Part shown: positions 1 to 8,831 of the stretch, in pieces
Layout: each line of letters starts with the position of its first letter
Position numbering within the stretch: position 1 is the stretch's first letter
Assembly: GCA_012221805.1 (NCBI GenBank)
Contig: CP015195.1
Location: forward strand, 1,163,771 to 1,227,770
Direction of reading: 5' to 3'
Source: Pasteurellaceae bacterium RH1A
GTDB taxonomy: Bacteria; Pseudomonadota; Gammaproteobacteria; Enterobacterales; Pasteurellaceae
Length of the DNA: 64,000 nucleotides
Notes under the pieces: model-generated
Told to the model about the DNA's origin: nothing
Seen by the model: the letters and a program-made list of their open reading frames with translations, nothing else
Database searches by the model: none
Translations under genes and position numbers: made by a program

Positions 1-875
1 TGCTTAATCCATTATGATTATTTAACTGTCGCTTCATATGTTTAAATAGCCCTTCAAGCCTATTTGTTGTCCTTTCTATATTTAAATCTGACCGTTCTTC
101 AAAAGTAAATAAATATTTCATATACCATTTAAGGCTTGCATAAGCCCCTCTAACACTACGATGCTTATAAGGTAAATATCCCTTTTCATTTGGCTTATCA
201 CTTCTTTCTTTTAAATACTCTTCATGTTTTAAATACCAATAATGAAGGCGTTTGTAAAATTCATTTTTTGAACTCTCCACCAGTGTTTTTACGATAACTT
301 TTAATTCTTTTCCCGCTTGTGATTGATGCTTTTTTCTGAGTTTTCTCATCACTATTGCAACCATATGAAACTGACACATCTGCACAGGTGCATTGAACAA
401 GTCCTTCATCAGACCTCGCCTACCATCACAGGTAATGGATTGTATTATATAGCTTTTTTCTCTCAATCTATTAAGTGCCAGCTTATAGTAAACGTCTTTT
501 TCTGTTCTTACAAAACAGTGAAATACCACTTTCTTTGTATGAGAGTCCATTAACACTAATACGCCGAAATTACGCTTAAAAAAGGTAGTGTCCATAATTA
601 TATTAAGCGATGTGCTTTGAGGTGGATGTAATAATGTTTTAGGAGCTTTATCAATATATCTTTGGATAGTTCTAACCGAACAATGATACTTATTGGCAAG
701 CTGTTGATAAGTTTGTTTTCCTGAAGTGTAATCATCCCAGATCTGTATTGGGTCTAATTTCTTTTGATGGGTAAAGGTTTTATGGCATTGATTACAATAA
801 TAACGCTGAATGTTATTTTGTTTACCATGTTTCTTGATATTCGCACTTTGGCAGAAAAGGCAGTTTTTTGTTCAT
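1..875 (-). CDS. IS256-type transposase (zinc-binding variant), partial
   Basis: Transposase reading leftwards and continuing past the window edge, so its 3' end is not seen. The minus-strand translation shows an N-terminal zinc ribbon (CLFC then CNQC), a helix-turn-helix-like stretch (YQQLANKYHCSVRTIQRYI), and DDE-type landmarks: MDTTFF, CDGRRGL and TTNRLEG. This matches the zinc-binding variant of the IS256 family. The open frame begins only at about 871, with no usable start. An ATG at 875-873 lies in the neighbouring frame and would join it if a run of six A (minus strand, 863-868) had five. This suggests a frameshifted copy, a slippage signal or a sequence error. The base composition is much richer in AT than its neighbours, typical of a recently acquired insertion sequence. 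Confidence 0.8.
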
Positions 876-888
876 TTTTCAAAAAGAG

Positions 889-921
889 GGCTTAAAGCCT
901 TGTACTATAAGGCTTTAAGCC
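889..921. repeat. 13-bp perfect inverted repeat beside the IS
   Basis: Arms at 889-901 and 909-921 (GGCTTAAAGCCTT and its complement) separated by 7 bases. It lies immediately upstream of the transposase frame. It may be a subterminal structure of the insertion sequence or a hairpin that blocks read-through into the transposase. Confidence 0.6.
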
Positions 922-995
922 ACTTTTTAGCAACTATTTTGTCTATTATGCCTTTTTCCCTCACTTCGTTATCACTCCTGCCAAATCTCCCCTAA

Positions 996-1016
996 CCCCT
1001 CTTTGCTAAAGAGGGG
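996..1016. terminator. Stem-loop downstream of msrB
   Basis: CCCCTCTTT and AAAGAGGGG with a 3-base loop, just beyond the msrB stop codon. There is no convincing T-run on the minus strand, so it may be a dispersed hairpin repeat rather than a true terminator. Confidence 0.4.
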
Positions 1017-1024
1017 AACAAATT

Positions 1025-1420
1025 TTAACCATCTATCTCCTCGCCTGTCTCATCCCACTTAAAATTGAGGGCGATGGAGTTAAGGCAGAAGCGGAGGCCA
1101 GTTGGCGGTGGCCCGTCGGGGAAGACGTGGCCCATGTGGGAGTCGCAGTGGCCGCAGCGGATTTCGGTGCGGTGGCGGCCCAGGCTGTAGTCGTCCAAAT
1201 AACGCAGGGCAGTGTCGGAGACGGCCTCATAGAAACTTGGCCAGCCGCAGCCTGCATCAAACTTGGTGTCTGAACGGAAGAGGGCGTTGTGGCAGCGGGC
1301 GCAGCGGTAGGTGCCCACACGGTCTTCATTTAAAAACTTGCCAGTAAAGGGCCTTTCTGTGCCATGGTTGATGAGAATTTCAACTTGTTGGTCGGTGAGT
1401 TCGTCAATGTCTTTAATCAT
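1025..1420 (-). CDS. msrB: Peptide-methionine (R)-S-oxide reductase MsrB
   Basis: Reduces the R epimer of methionine sulfoxide in oxidised proteins in the cytoplasm, using thioredoxin. The 131-residue protein is full length for a single-domain MsrB. It has two CxxC zinc pairs (C40/C43 and C89/C92), the GCGWPSF motif around residues 57-63 and the catalytic RFCLNS cysteine at C112. The sequence starts MIKDIDELTD, and an AAGGAAACGCTT stretch upstream gives a plausible ribosome site. It stands alone, about 60 bp downstream of the NicO gene on the same strand. It is not fused to MsrA, unlike the PilB/MsrAB form of some relatives. Confidence 0.96.
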   Translation of the reverse strand: MIKDIDELTDQQVEILINHGTERPFTGKFLNEDRVGTYRCARCHNALFRSDTKFDAGCGWPSFYEAVSDTALRYLDDYSLGRHRTEIRCGHCDSHMGHVFPDGPPPTGLRFCLNSIALNFKWDETGEEIDG

Positions 1421-1482
1421 AAGCGTTTCCTTTCAAAAATCCTGCCTATTCTAGCTTGTTTACCTCCCTTGAGGTAGTTTTT

Positions 1483-2460
1483 TTAACGTTTAAAGAAGCT
1501 GCCTGTATTTGCTTCAATAAAGGAGCCGTGAATCAGCAAAATCCCCAGCCCAATCAGCACCAAGCCCAAACCTAGTTTTAAGCCCAAGGCCAGCTTTTGG
1601 CTGGTTTGGTGGGAAAAATACCAACGGCTGAGGGAAAGAGCCTTTTGGCGGGCGACCAAGACCAAATAGGCAAAGAGGCTTAAGGTTAGCCCTGTGCCGA
1701 TCGACATCACTAACGTGGCAGCCATGCCCCAGGGGTAGAGATCAAGCGTATAGGCCAAAAAGAGCACCAAAATGGCACCCGTACAAGGCCTGGCCCCAAT
1801 GCTCAAAATAATCATAGCCTGTTCCTTCCAGCCCCGAGCCTCTTCCAGCTGGCCCTGGCTGGGCAAATGCTGATGGCCACAGCCACAATTTTCGGTATGA
1901 ATATGGGCAGGCTTGAGTGCAGAGCTGGCTTGACTAAGCGGGCGAATTTGTTGAATTTTCGGTTTTTTTACCCGCTTGTTAAGGCTTTTGGTTGCCTGAT
2001 AAAGCCAATAAAGGCCGAACAAGATCATAATCGCAAAGCTGCCCCGTTCTACCCATTGCAGGGTTTGGTTAAAGTAGCTGCGAGAGAGGGTAAAGGCCAC
2101 CACAATCAGGGATACCAGCAAAATGGCCACCAGGCCTTGCACCAGCGAGGAGAGCAGGGTTAAACGCATGGCTTGTGGTAGTTTGGTTTCTTCTAGGGCC
2201 AGGTAGCTGGTGAGGATAAACTTGCCGTGGCCTGGGCCGATGGCGTGGAAGACGCCGTAAAGAAAGCTGACACCCAAGAGGATCCAACCGGCCTGTTGGC
2301 TATTTTCCCCAATCAAACGCAGGGAGCTGGCCAGGCTTTGGTTGAAACTACGCTGCCAGTCCATAACCTGAAAGAGCAGGTAGGGGTAGAGCTGGTAGAG
2401 GGCCAAAGCTACACCGATAAGCAGTAAAACAAGCGGTAAAGTTTTCCCTATTTTTTGCAT
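1483..2460 (-). CDS. NicO-family nickel/cobalt exporter-like membrane protein
   Basis: Predicted inner-membrane metal transporter of 325 residues. It has several hydrophobic segments, the family signature HAIGPGHGK at residues 72-80 and a second signature GARPCTG at 222-228. Between them lies a soluble loop with a histidine/cysteine cluster (residues 186-198) that could bind Ni2+ or Co2+. The start overlaps the end of the DUF1007 gene by 13 bp, so the two are probably co-transcribed and translationally coupled. NicO plus DUF1007 is a recurring pair in gammaproteobacteria. The direction of transport and the metal are inferred from the family, not shown here. Confidence 0.85.
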   Translation of the reverse strand: MQKIGKTLPLVLLLIGVALALYQLYPYLLFQVMDWQRSFNQSLASSLRLIGENSQQAGWILLGVSFLYGVFHAIGPGHGKFILTSYLALEETKLPQAMRLTLLSSLVQGLVAILLVSLIVVAFTLSRSYFNQTLQWVERGSFAIMILFGLYWLYQATKSLNKRVKKPKIQQIRPLSQASSALKPAHIHTENCGCGHQHLPSQGQLEEARGWKEQAMIILSIGARPCTGAILVLFLAYTLDLYPWGMAATLVMSIGTGLTLSLFAYLVLVARQKALSLSRWYFSHQTSQKLALGLKLGLGLVLIGLGILLIHGSFIEANTGSFFKR

Positions 2461-3086
2461 ACTAAACTCACTTTTTGGGCGAACATGGCGCCTAGCGATT
2501 GGGCATCATCCGCTGGCATATCGGGCGTTTGGCTCTTGTCTAGGCTAAGGGCATAGTTCTTGATCTGGCTAGAGACCTGGGGTTCGGTCAGGCTGGCCGT
2601 GCAGAGCTTATCATCATTTAGGCTGACATCCTGCGGGCGCTCATAGCCCATATAGAGGTAGTAACTTGGCTCATAGGTGTAGAGCTGGAAGCTCTTGCCT
2701 TTGACGGCTTGGGGTTGGGATAAGTCAAAACGGAAGTGGTAGATTACCCGATTTTGCTTGATTTCAATGCGGGGCTTGTGCGGTTGAGCCTTGAATTTGA
2801 TGGGCTGATTATGCTCATCGTAAAGGTAGCTAAAATAGTGGTTGCCGATGGCTGTTTGGCTTAGGTCGGCCACAATGGCTTCTTCCGCTTCTTGTTTGTT
2901 GGGGTTGGATTTAAGCTCATAAAGTAGCTCGCTGGAGGCCAAATCGTCTAAAGTCCAGGCCATTTCAAAGCCCTTGAGCTGCTCGTCTTCGATGATAATG
3001 CGATTTTTGATGTCTAGGAAGGCGTGGGGGTGGGCCAAGACTGTGGCTGAAAATAAGCTAAGAAAAAGGGGGATAAATCTTTTCAT
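2448..3086 (-). CDS. DUF1007 family periplasmic protein
   Basis: Exported protein of 212 residues. A Sec signal peptide (residues 1-18, ending VLA) is followed by HPHAFLD, the usual N-terminal histidine motif of DUF1007 proteins. The mature part is probably a periplasmic beta-rich domain. Its gene overlaps the start of the NicO transporter gene, which suggests that it delivers metal to, or receives it from, that transporter. The biochemical role of the family is unknown. The initiation codon follows a short AGGA-type site (minus strand of 3090-3095). Confidence 0.8.
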   Translation of the reverse strand: MKRFIPLFLSLFSATVLAHPHAFLDIKNRIIIEDEQLKGFEMAWTLDDLASSELLYELKSNPNKQEAEEAIVADLSQTAIGNHYFSYLYDEHNQPIKFKAQPHKPRIEIKQNRVIYHFRFDLSQPQAVKGKSFQLYTYEPSYYLYMGYERPQDVSLNDDKLCTASLTEPQVSSQIKNYALSLDKSQTPDMPADDAQSLGAMFAQKVSLVCKK

Positions 3087-3140
3087 AAGTATCCTTGTAA
3101 AAAATCGTGCTTTTTTGACCGCTTGTTGGGGGATTGGTTC

Positions 3141-3206
3141 GTAGGGTGCGATTTATCGCACCATTTTTCTAAGAGAGGGTAAGTGGTGCGATAAATCGCA
3201 CCCTAC
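3141..3206. repeat. REP-like inverted repeat
   Basis: Two 23-bp arms (3141-3163 and 3184-3206) that are exact reverse complements. Each contains the self-complementary core GGTGCGATTTATCGCACC. The unit lies between the DUF1007 start and the RNase P RNA gene, so it is intergenic on both sides. It looks like a dispersed palindromic element. Confidence 0.8.
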
Positions 3207-3212
3207 GGAAAT

Positions 3213-3594
<382 letters not shown>

Positions 3595-3615
3595 GATGGA
3601 GTATAGCCTAATTCC

Positions 3616-4512
3616 CTAGCTACAGCAAGATTTCATTTCAGCCTGAATCCAGTCCACAAAGTGGGCAATCTTAGGCGAGCTGGCCATTTCAGGCGGATAG
3701 ACCACATAGAAGGTTTTTTCATCATAAAGCTCGGTTTTAAGCGGCTCAACCAAGTTGCCAGAGCTGATTTCATGCTGGGCCAAAATGTTATTGGCAATGG
3801 CCACGCCCTGTTCGTGCATGGCTGCTTGCAGGGCCATAAAAGTATGGCTGAAGACCGAACCAGACTCGGAATCCAGGGACTCTAAATTAAGATGCGCCTT
3901 CATTCTGTTCCACTTATTGTGGGTGGTAGAGTGGAGTAGGGTCTTGCCGATCAGGTCTTCTGGGCGGTTAATGGGGTTTTTCTCCAAGAACTTGGGCGAG
4001 GCCAGCACCACAATGCGGGCTTCAGCCAGGCGGATGGCTTCCACATTCTGCCAGTGCCCGGCTCCATAATAAATAGCCACATCAATTTCCTTGCCCAGCA
4101 AGCCTTCGTCCTGATCGACTCCCTTAATCCGCACCTCAATATCTGGGAAATTATTGTGAAAATCGTTGAGGCGGGGCACCAGCCATTGCATACCAAAGGT
4201 TTGGGGCACGCTGATGGTCAGGATTTGGCGGTTCTTGGTTTGGCGAACCTTATCGGTTGCAGTGACGATTTTTTCCAAGAGCGGGCGGATGTCCTCAAAG
4301 TATTGGGCGCCCAGCTCGGTTAGTTCCAGCATACGGTTCTTGCGGTGGAAGAGGGTTACGCCCAAGAAATCCTCCAAGAGCTTGATCTGGTGGCTGACGG
4401 CCGCTTGGGTCACAAACAGATCTTCAGCTGCCTTGGTAAAATTGAGATGGCGGGCAGCCGAGTCAAAGGCCTTGAGGGCATTGAGGGGAGGGAGTTTTTT
4501 ATTCATAGCCAT
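3616..4512 (-). CDS. gcvA: LysR-type regulator GcvA
   Basis: Activator/repressor of the glycine cleavage system and activator of the GcvB small RNA in enterobacteria. It has 298 residues: an N-terminal winged helix-turn-helix (residues about 7-66, LPPLNALKAFDSAARHLNFT then VTQAAVSHQIKLLEDFLG) and a C-terminal effector-binding fold. The sequence follows E. coli GcvA closely over the first 80 residues. The divergently transcribed GcvB gene begins about 90 bp upstream, the same arrangement as in E. coli, which strongly supports the assignment. A second ATG two codons in (MNKK) could also be the start; no strong ribosome site separates them. Confidence 0.92.
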   Translation of the reverse strand: MAMNKKLPPLNALKAFDSAARHLNFTKAAEDLFVTQAAVSHQIKLLEDFLGVTLFHRKNRMLELTELGAQYFEDIRPLLEKIVTATDKVRQTKNRQILTISVPQTFGMQWLVPRLNDFHNNFPDIEVRIKGVDQDEGLLGKEIDVAIYYGAGHWQNVEAIRLAEARIVVLASPKFLEKNPINRPEDLIGKTLLHSTTHNKWNRMKAHLNLESLDSESGSVFSHTFMALQAAMHEQGVAIANNILAQHEISSGNLVEPLKTELYDEKTFYVVYPPEMASSPKIAHFVDWIQAEMKSCCS

Positions 4513-4565
4513 AAAAGGTGCTTATTACATTATTTTTTTTTATAAAAGAGATTAAAAATTCTCGT

Positions 4566-4594
4566 TTGTTGAAGAGGTCGGACAACATTATAAT
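4566..4594 (+). promoter_or_regulatory. Promoter of GcvB
   Basis: A -35-like TTGTTG (4566-4571) and a perfect -10 TATAAT (4589-4594) are separated by 17 bp. Transcription would start near A4604. The region between this promoter and gcvA should contain GcvA sites, by analogy with E. coli. Confidence 0.8.
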
Positions 4595-4603
4595 ACAGGC
4601 CGT

Positions 4604-4780
4604 ACTTAGATGGATAGTGGTAGCGAACTGAAAAGTTTGCTAGTTCGTATTTTTAAGTATGATGTTGTGTTTGCATATTGGTCTAGGAAACTAGACTGGA
4701 GTAACGCAAGTTACTCGTTTCACTTCCTGTATATTTTGAACCCTTTTGGTTTAACGCCGCCCACTTTGGGCGGTTTTTTT
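4604..4780 (+). ncRNA. gcvB: GcvB small regulatory RNA
   Basis: Hfq-dependent small RNA that represses amino-acid and peptide uptake and biosynthesis mRNAs. The sequence contains the G/U-rich R1 seed region (GATGTTGTGTTTGCA, 4661-4675), then ATTGGTCT followed by a hairpin (GGTCTAG/CTAGACT), a GTAAC/GTTAC hairpin, the conserved TTTCACTTCCTGTA block (R3 region) and a terminator. The same blocks occur in the same order in enterobacterial GcvB. It is transcribed divergently from gcvA and ends about 165 bp before ilvE. The predicted length is about 177 nt. A 76-codon open frame here is coincidental. Confidence 0.93.
4757..4780 (+). terminator. Rho-independent terminator of GcvB
   Basis: CCGCCCA and TGGGCGG with a 3-base loop, followed by seven T (4774-4780). 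Confidence 0.93.
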
Positions 4781-4896
4781 ATGCCTAAAATTCATTTTAT
4801 TCTAACAGAAGCCCATCAATTTGTCAGAGCAAGCGGTTAAAAATCCAAAATTTTTTGCAAATTTGCCTTAATCCCTTTCCAATTGGGCTGCTAATC

Positions 4897-4910
4897 GTGT
4901 AAATTTACAC
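4897..4910. promoter_or_regulatory. 14-bp palindrome upstream of ilvE
   Basis: The perfect palindrome GTGTAAATTTACAC lies 35 bp before the ilvE start, about where a promoter would be. It looks like an operator for a dimeric regulator. The regulator cannot be identified from sequence. Confidence 0.5.
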
Positions 4911-4944
4911 AATTTTCTATCACAACAAGAAGAAGGAACACAAT

Positions 4945-5970
4945 ATGGCAATCAAAGATTTAGACTGGCAAAACCTGGGTTTTTCCTACATCAAAACCGA
5001 CTACCGCTTTATCGCCCGCTGGAAAGATGGCGAGTGGGATCAGGGTGAGCTCACCACCGACAGCACCCTCCACATTCACGAAGGCTCAACTGCCTTGCAC
5101 TACGGCCAGCAATGCTTTGAAGGCTTAAAAGCCTACCGCTGCAAGGACGGCTCTATCAACCTCTTCCGTCCAGACCAAAACGCTCAACGTATGCAGGCCA
5201 GCTGCGATCGTCTCTTGATGCCACAAGTGCCAACCGAACTTTTTATCCGAGCTTGTAAAGAAGTAGTCAAAGCCAACCAAGACTGGGTTGCCCCTTATGG
5301 CACGGGTGCGACTCTCTACCTCCGTCCTTTTGTGATTGGTGTAGGCGAAAACATTGGGGTAAAACCGGCACCTGAATTTATTTTCTGCGTCTTCTGCTGC
5401 CCGGTGGGCAATTATTTTAAAGGCGGTTTAAGCCCGTCTAACTTCCTGGTGCTTGAGGACTACGACCGTGCTGCTCCGCATGGCACAGGGGCTGCAAAAG
5501 TGGGTGGCAACTACGCAGCCAGCCTCTACCCAGGTAAAATTGCCCACCAAAAGGGCTTTAGCGACTGCATCTACTTAGACCCAGCCACCCATACCAAAAT
5601 TGAAGAGGTGGGATCAGCCAACTTCTTTGGCATTACCAAGGACAACAAATTTGTTACTCCGCTTTCGCCGTCTATTTTGCCAAGCATCACCAAATACTCC
5701 CTGCTTTATTTGGCCAAAGAGCGTTTGGGCCTAGAGCCAGTTGAGGGGGATGTTTATATCGATCAACTAGAACAATTCACTGAAGCAGGGGCTTGTGGCA
5801 CAGCAGCTGTGATTTCCCCAATCGGTGGTATTCAATATAAGGATGATTTCCACATCTTCTATTCCGAAACCGAAGTCGGCCCAATCACCAAGCGTTTATA
5901 CGCCGAGCTTACTGGCATTCAGTTTGGGGATGTGGAAGCACCAGAAGGGTGGATTGTTAAGGTAGAATAA
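4945..5970 (+). CDS. ilvE: Branched-chain amino-acid aminotransferase
   Basis: Pyridoxal-phosphate enzyme that makes leucine, isoleucine and valine from their 2-oxo acids with glutamate. At 341 residues it matches the longer fold-type IV BCAT form found in Haemophilus. Visible landmarks: [13 protein letters not shown] (residues 52-64), the PLP lysine K185 in GAAKVGGNY, and [10 protein letters not shown]. The start follows AAGAAGGAACACAAT. It stands alone in its transcription unit downstream of GcvB. The leader contains CACAACA (4921-4927), complementary to the GcvB seed, so post-transcriptional repression by the neighbouring small RNA is plausible. Confidence 0.95.
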   Translation: MAIKDLDWQNLGFSYIKTDYRFIARWKDGEWDQGELTTDSTLHIHEGSTALHYGQQCFEGLKAYRCKDGSINLFRPDQNAQRMQASCDRLLMPQVPTELFIRACKEVVKANQDWVAPYGTGATLYLRPFVIGVGENIGVKPAPEFIFCVFCCPVGNYFKGGLSPSNFLVLEDYDRAAPHGTGAAKVGGNYAASLYPGKIAHQKGFSDCIYLDPATHTKIEEVGSANFFGITKDNKFVTPLSPSILPSITKYSLLYLAKERLGLEPVEGDVYIDQLEQFTEAGACGTAAVISPIGGIQYKDDFHIFYSETEVGPITKRLYAELTGIQFGDVEAPEGWIVKVE

Positions 5971-5995
5971 TTATTCCCTTTGAAAAAGAGAATTT

Positions 5996-6065
5996 TGTAG
6001 GGGCAAATTACATTTGCCCCAAAGCCATTATTGAGAAAATGGGGCGAATGTAATTCGCCCCTACA
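5996..6065. repeat. REP-like inverted repeat with palindromic arms
   Basis: The arms 5996-6020 and 6041-6065 begin and end with TGTAGGGGC and GCCCCTACA-type sequence. Each arm is itself nearly palindromic (GGGGCAAATTACATTTGCCCC has one flaw). It separates ilvE from the RidA-family gene. Confidence 0.75.
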
Positions 6066-6097
6066 ATAAATTCCTCAACCTATTCAAAAGGAACAAT

Positions 6098-6442
6098 ATG
6101 ATCAAACGCATCGAAGTAGGCCCTCGTTTCTCCGAAGTCGCCATCCATAATGGCGTGGCCTATTTGGCCGGCCAAGTCCCAACCGATCCTAGCCAAAATG
6201 CCTTTGAGCAAACTCAACAAGTTTTATCCGAAATTGATAAATGGCTGGCCAAGGCTCGCACGGATAAGAGCAAGATCCTCATGGCAACGGTTTATTTAAG
6301 TGATATGGCCGATTATGCCCAGATGAACCAGGCCTGGGATGGCTGGGTGGCAGAAAACCAAGCACCGCCAAGGGCGTGTGTGGAGGCAAAACTGGCTGAT
6401 CCAAGCTGGAAAGTAGAAATTGTGGTGACGGCAGCTGTCTAA
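6098..6442 (+). CDS. RidA/YoaB-family deaminase
   Basis: Small (114 residues) member of the Rid superfamily, whose best-known members hydrolyse reactive enamine/imine intermediates formed by PLP enzymes such as threonine dehydratase. The C-terminal half holds the family arginine in APPRACVEA (about residues 88-96), and the sequence resembles the YoaB-like subgroup more than canonical RidA. It starts after AAAAGGAACAAT and is followed by a strong terminator. The neighbouring ilvE is a PLP enzyme of the same pathway, which suits a damage-control role, but substrate specificity is inferred only. Confidence 0.85.
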   Translation: MIKRIEVGPRFSEVAIHNGVAYLAGQVPTDPSQNAFEQTQQVLSEIDKWLAKARTDKSKILMATVYLSDMADYAQMNQAWDGWVAENQAPPRACVEAKLADPSWKVEIVVTAAV

Positions 6443-6444
6443 GA

Positions 6445-6475
6445 AAAAACGCTCGATTGATATCGAGCGTTTTTT
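6445..6475. terminator. Bidirectional rho-independent terminator
   Basis: ACGCTCGAT and ATCGAGCGT with a TGAT loop, flanked by an A-run and a T-run. It can serve the RidA-family gene and the convergent ushA. Confidence 0.92.
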
Positions 6476-6549
6476 GTTTTATGCCCAGGCTAACGGCAGT
6501 GCTTCGACAGGCTCAGCAACCGCCTTGGATCTAGGTTTAGTAAGCGAAA

Positions 6550-8190
6550 TTATTTAAAAATAATCTCATCTTTCGGTTCAAATTTTGAAGCATCAATCGG
6601 TGAATTGTCTTCAAAGTATTTTTTGAGGGACTCGGCATCAATAAAGCCTGTGTTCACATAGGTCGGGTGCTTTTTGAGTAATGGATAGCCGTCACCGCCT
6701 GAAGCCACATAGTCTGGCAGGGACATTTTATAGACCTTATCCGCCTCTAACGCCTTACCTTGAACCTTGATATCGCTCACTGTCTTATTGGCACGATCCA
6801 CCACCATAGACACGCCATAGAACTGCGGATAGGCCCCAGTGTCAGGCTCTTTGAGGCCGGCAACATTGAGGTACTCCTGGAGTTCTTTACCAGTTAAATC
6901 AACGGTTGCAATCATATTGCCGAAAGGTTGAACGGTTAGGATGTTGCGGTAGGTGACATCGCCCTCTTCAATGGAGGTACGAATACCGCCTGAGTTCATC
7001 AGGCTTAAGTCCGCCTTAACACGCTCAGCCTGGGATTGGGCTATCAAACGGCCCAGGTTGGTTTGGAAGAAGCGGATGTGTTCACGCTTGCCGTCTAAAT
7101 GGCCTTTCACGCTGCCCACTTTTACGCCCAAGAGCTTGTCGCCCTCGTCCTGGTATTTTTTGAGTTCTGCATAAAGGGCTTCATCGGCCTTGATTTCATC
7201 TTGATAAAGCTGGTATTCACGGCTGCCATCTTCTTTTTTGATGGTTTTCTTGAGGTTTACAGGAATGAGTTCATATTTAACCAGCTTGGTTTCACCGTCC
7301 TTAAACTCGAAATCAGCACGGCCAACATATTTACCCCATTCGCCAGCTTGGACGATCCAGGAGCCGTTTTGGAAGTCTGGCTTACATTCTTCGCCTGGCG
7401 TATATTTGAGCTTGAACTGGCCCTGTTCATCAATACAAACTGTATCGTGGGTGTGGCCACCGATGATAAGGTCAAAAGCGCCCTTGTCTAAAGTGCGAGC
7501 CATGGTTACATCGCCTGGGGCATTGGTGCCGTGTTGGCCGTCAAAGTAGTAGCCCATGTGGGTTAGGGCGATTTTGACATCTGGCTTTTCGTTTTTATTG
7601 AGTTCGGCTAGGGTTTCTTTAGCCGTTTCGATTGGGTTTTTAAAGACCACATGTTCAGTCACATCTGGGTTGCCCAGTTTGGCCGTGTCTTCAGTGGTTA
7701 AACCCACCACTGCAATTTTCAGGCCACCACGGTCAAGGGTAATGTAAGGGGCAACTAATGGCTTGCCGTCTTTTTTGAAAACGTTAGCAGAAATGAAGGG
7801 GAACTTGGCCCATTCGATTTGGCGTTCAAGCAACTGCATTGGGAAGTCAAACTCGTGGTTGCCCAAAACCATGGCGTCATAACCAATGGCATTAAGGCCC
7901 TCAATATCTGGGCGGGCGTTGAGCATATCAGACTCTGGCACGCCCGTATTCACATCACCTGCATTGAGTAGCACCACAGAGCCGCCCTTGGCTTCCACCT
8001 CTTTCTTGATGCCATCGACCAAGGTTTTTTGGGCAGCTAGGCCATATTCACCCTTGTCATTTTGCCAGAAGTGGCCGTGAATATCGTTGGTGTGAAGCAC
8101 GGTGAAGGAATAGGTCTTGCCTGCCTCGTAGGCCATGGCCGATGTTGCACTCATCAGTGCCACAGACAGTAGGGTTTTGTTAAATTTCAT
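6550..8190 (-). CDS. ushA: UDP-sugar hydrolase / 5'-nucleotidase UshA
   Basis: Periplasmic metallophosphoesterase that degrades nucleotides and UDP-sugars for salvage. The 546 residues include a signal peptide (residues 1-20, AMA before YEA) and an N-terminal calcineurin-like domain with HTNDIHGH (33-40), NAGD (76-79), GNHEFD (110-115) and GGHTHD. A C-terminal substrate-binding domain contains NSGGIR and ASGGDGYP. The sequence tracks E. coli UshA (550 residues) from end to end. The start is supported by AAGGAG upstream. The alternative in this family, the Haemophilus NAD nucleotidase NadN, is less similar by eye, but some NAD-related activity is possible. Confidence 0.93.
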   Translation of the reverse strand: MKFNKTLLSVALMSATSAMAYEAGKTYSFTVLHTNDIHGHFWQNDKGEYGLAAQKTLVDGIKKEVEAKGGSVVLLNAGDVNTGVPESDMLNARPDIEGLNAIGYDAMVLGNHEFDFPMQLLERQIEWAKFPFISANVFKKDGKPLVAPYITLDRGGLKIAVVGLTTEDTAKLGNPDVTEHVVFKNPIETAKETLAELNKNEKPDVKIALTHMGYYFDGQHGTNAPGDVTMARTLDKGAFDLIIGGHTHDTVCIDEQGQFKLKYTPGEECKPDFQNGSWIVQAGEWGKYVGRADFEFKDGETKLVKYELIPVNLKKTIKKEDGSREYQLYQDEIKADEALYAELKKYQDEGDKLLGVKVGSVKGHLDGKREHIRFFQTNLGRLIAQSQAERVKADLSLMNSGGIRTSIEEGDVTYRNILTVQPFGNMIATVDLTGKELQEYLNVAGLKEPDTGAYPQFYGVSMVVDRANKTVSDIKVQGKALEADKVYKMSLPDYVASGGDGYPLLKKHPTYVNTGFIDAESLKKYFEDNSPIDASKFEPKDEIIFK

Positions 8191-8218
8191 TGCAACTCCT
8201 TGAAAGTGAAGGGGAAAA

Positions 8219-8578
8219 CTAAAAGATTAAGAAGAGCCAAGTCATTCCACACATAACCATGGCCATAAAGACAGCGGCGGAGCCAATGTCCTTGGCTCGG
8301 CCTGAAAGCTCGTGGATTTCCTTACCAAAGCGATCTACCACGGCTTCCACGGCACTGTTGAGCAATTCCGCCAAGAGGACTAGAAGCACCGAGCCAACCA
8401 ATAAGACCTTCTCAACTGCACCATCGCCTAAGAAAAGACCAAGTGGAACCAGGATTAAGGCACACCAGACTTCTTGACGAAAGGCAGCTTCGTGAATATA
8501 GGCAGCTTTCAAGCCCTGCATAGAATAGCCAGTGGCACGGATAACGCGTTGGAAATCGGCTTTGTTTTCGGGTTTCAT
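8219..8578 (-). CDS. dgkA: Diacylglycerol kinase
   Basis: Integral inner-membrane enzyme that phosphorylates diacylglycerol to phosphatidate, recycling lipid left over from membrane-derived oligosaccharide and lipopolysaccharide modification. The 119-residue length and three hydrophobic segments are typical. The family signature ELLNSAVEAVVDR occupies residues 71-83 and includes the catalytic glutamate E78. It lies upstream of ushA on the same strand with a 28-bp gap, so the two may be co-transcribed. Confidence 0.95.
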   Translation of the reverse strand: MKPENKADFQRVIRATGYSMQGLKAAYIHEAAFRQEVWCALILVPLGLFLGDGAVEKVLLVGSVLLVLLAELLNSAVEAVVDRFGKEIHELSGRAKDIGSAAVFMAMVMCGMTWLFLIF

Positions 8579-8831
8579 GTTTTACACTCTAGAAAAAAAT
8601 TGACCGCATTCTACCTGAAAGAAAACGGTTGCGAAAACAAAGAGCGTATGAAATTTGCTCAAGATCGCTAAAAAATCAAAATTTTTGTCAATTTTGCAAG
8701 TTTTTGGCCAAAAATCACCGCTTGATCTATTCCATTCTGCCTATTTTTCGGCTAATCTCATCACCCTATTTTTTAGGCGGATAGACGGCTAGATGCCTCT
8801 ATCTGAATTTGGTCTTACAGAGTGAAATTTT

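Noticed and set aside
323-553. Plus-strand frame in the IS region
   Set aside because: Shadow of the minus-strand transposase, which has recognisable DDE motifs.
4610-4840. 76-codon open frame
   Set aside because: It overlaps GcvB, including the seed and terminator, and has no ribosome site.
6481-6545. Possible small gene or RNA between the RidA-family gene and ushA
   Set aside because: It holds only a short dispersed-repeat-like stretch (GCTTCGACAGGCTCAGC) and no start or structure worth calling.
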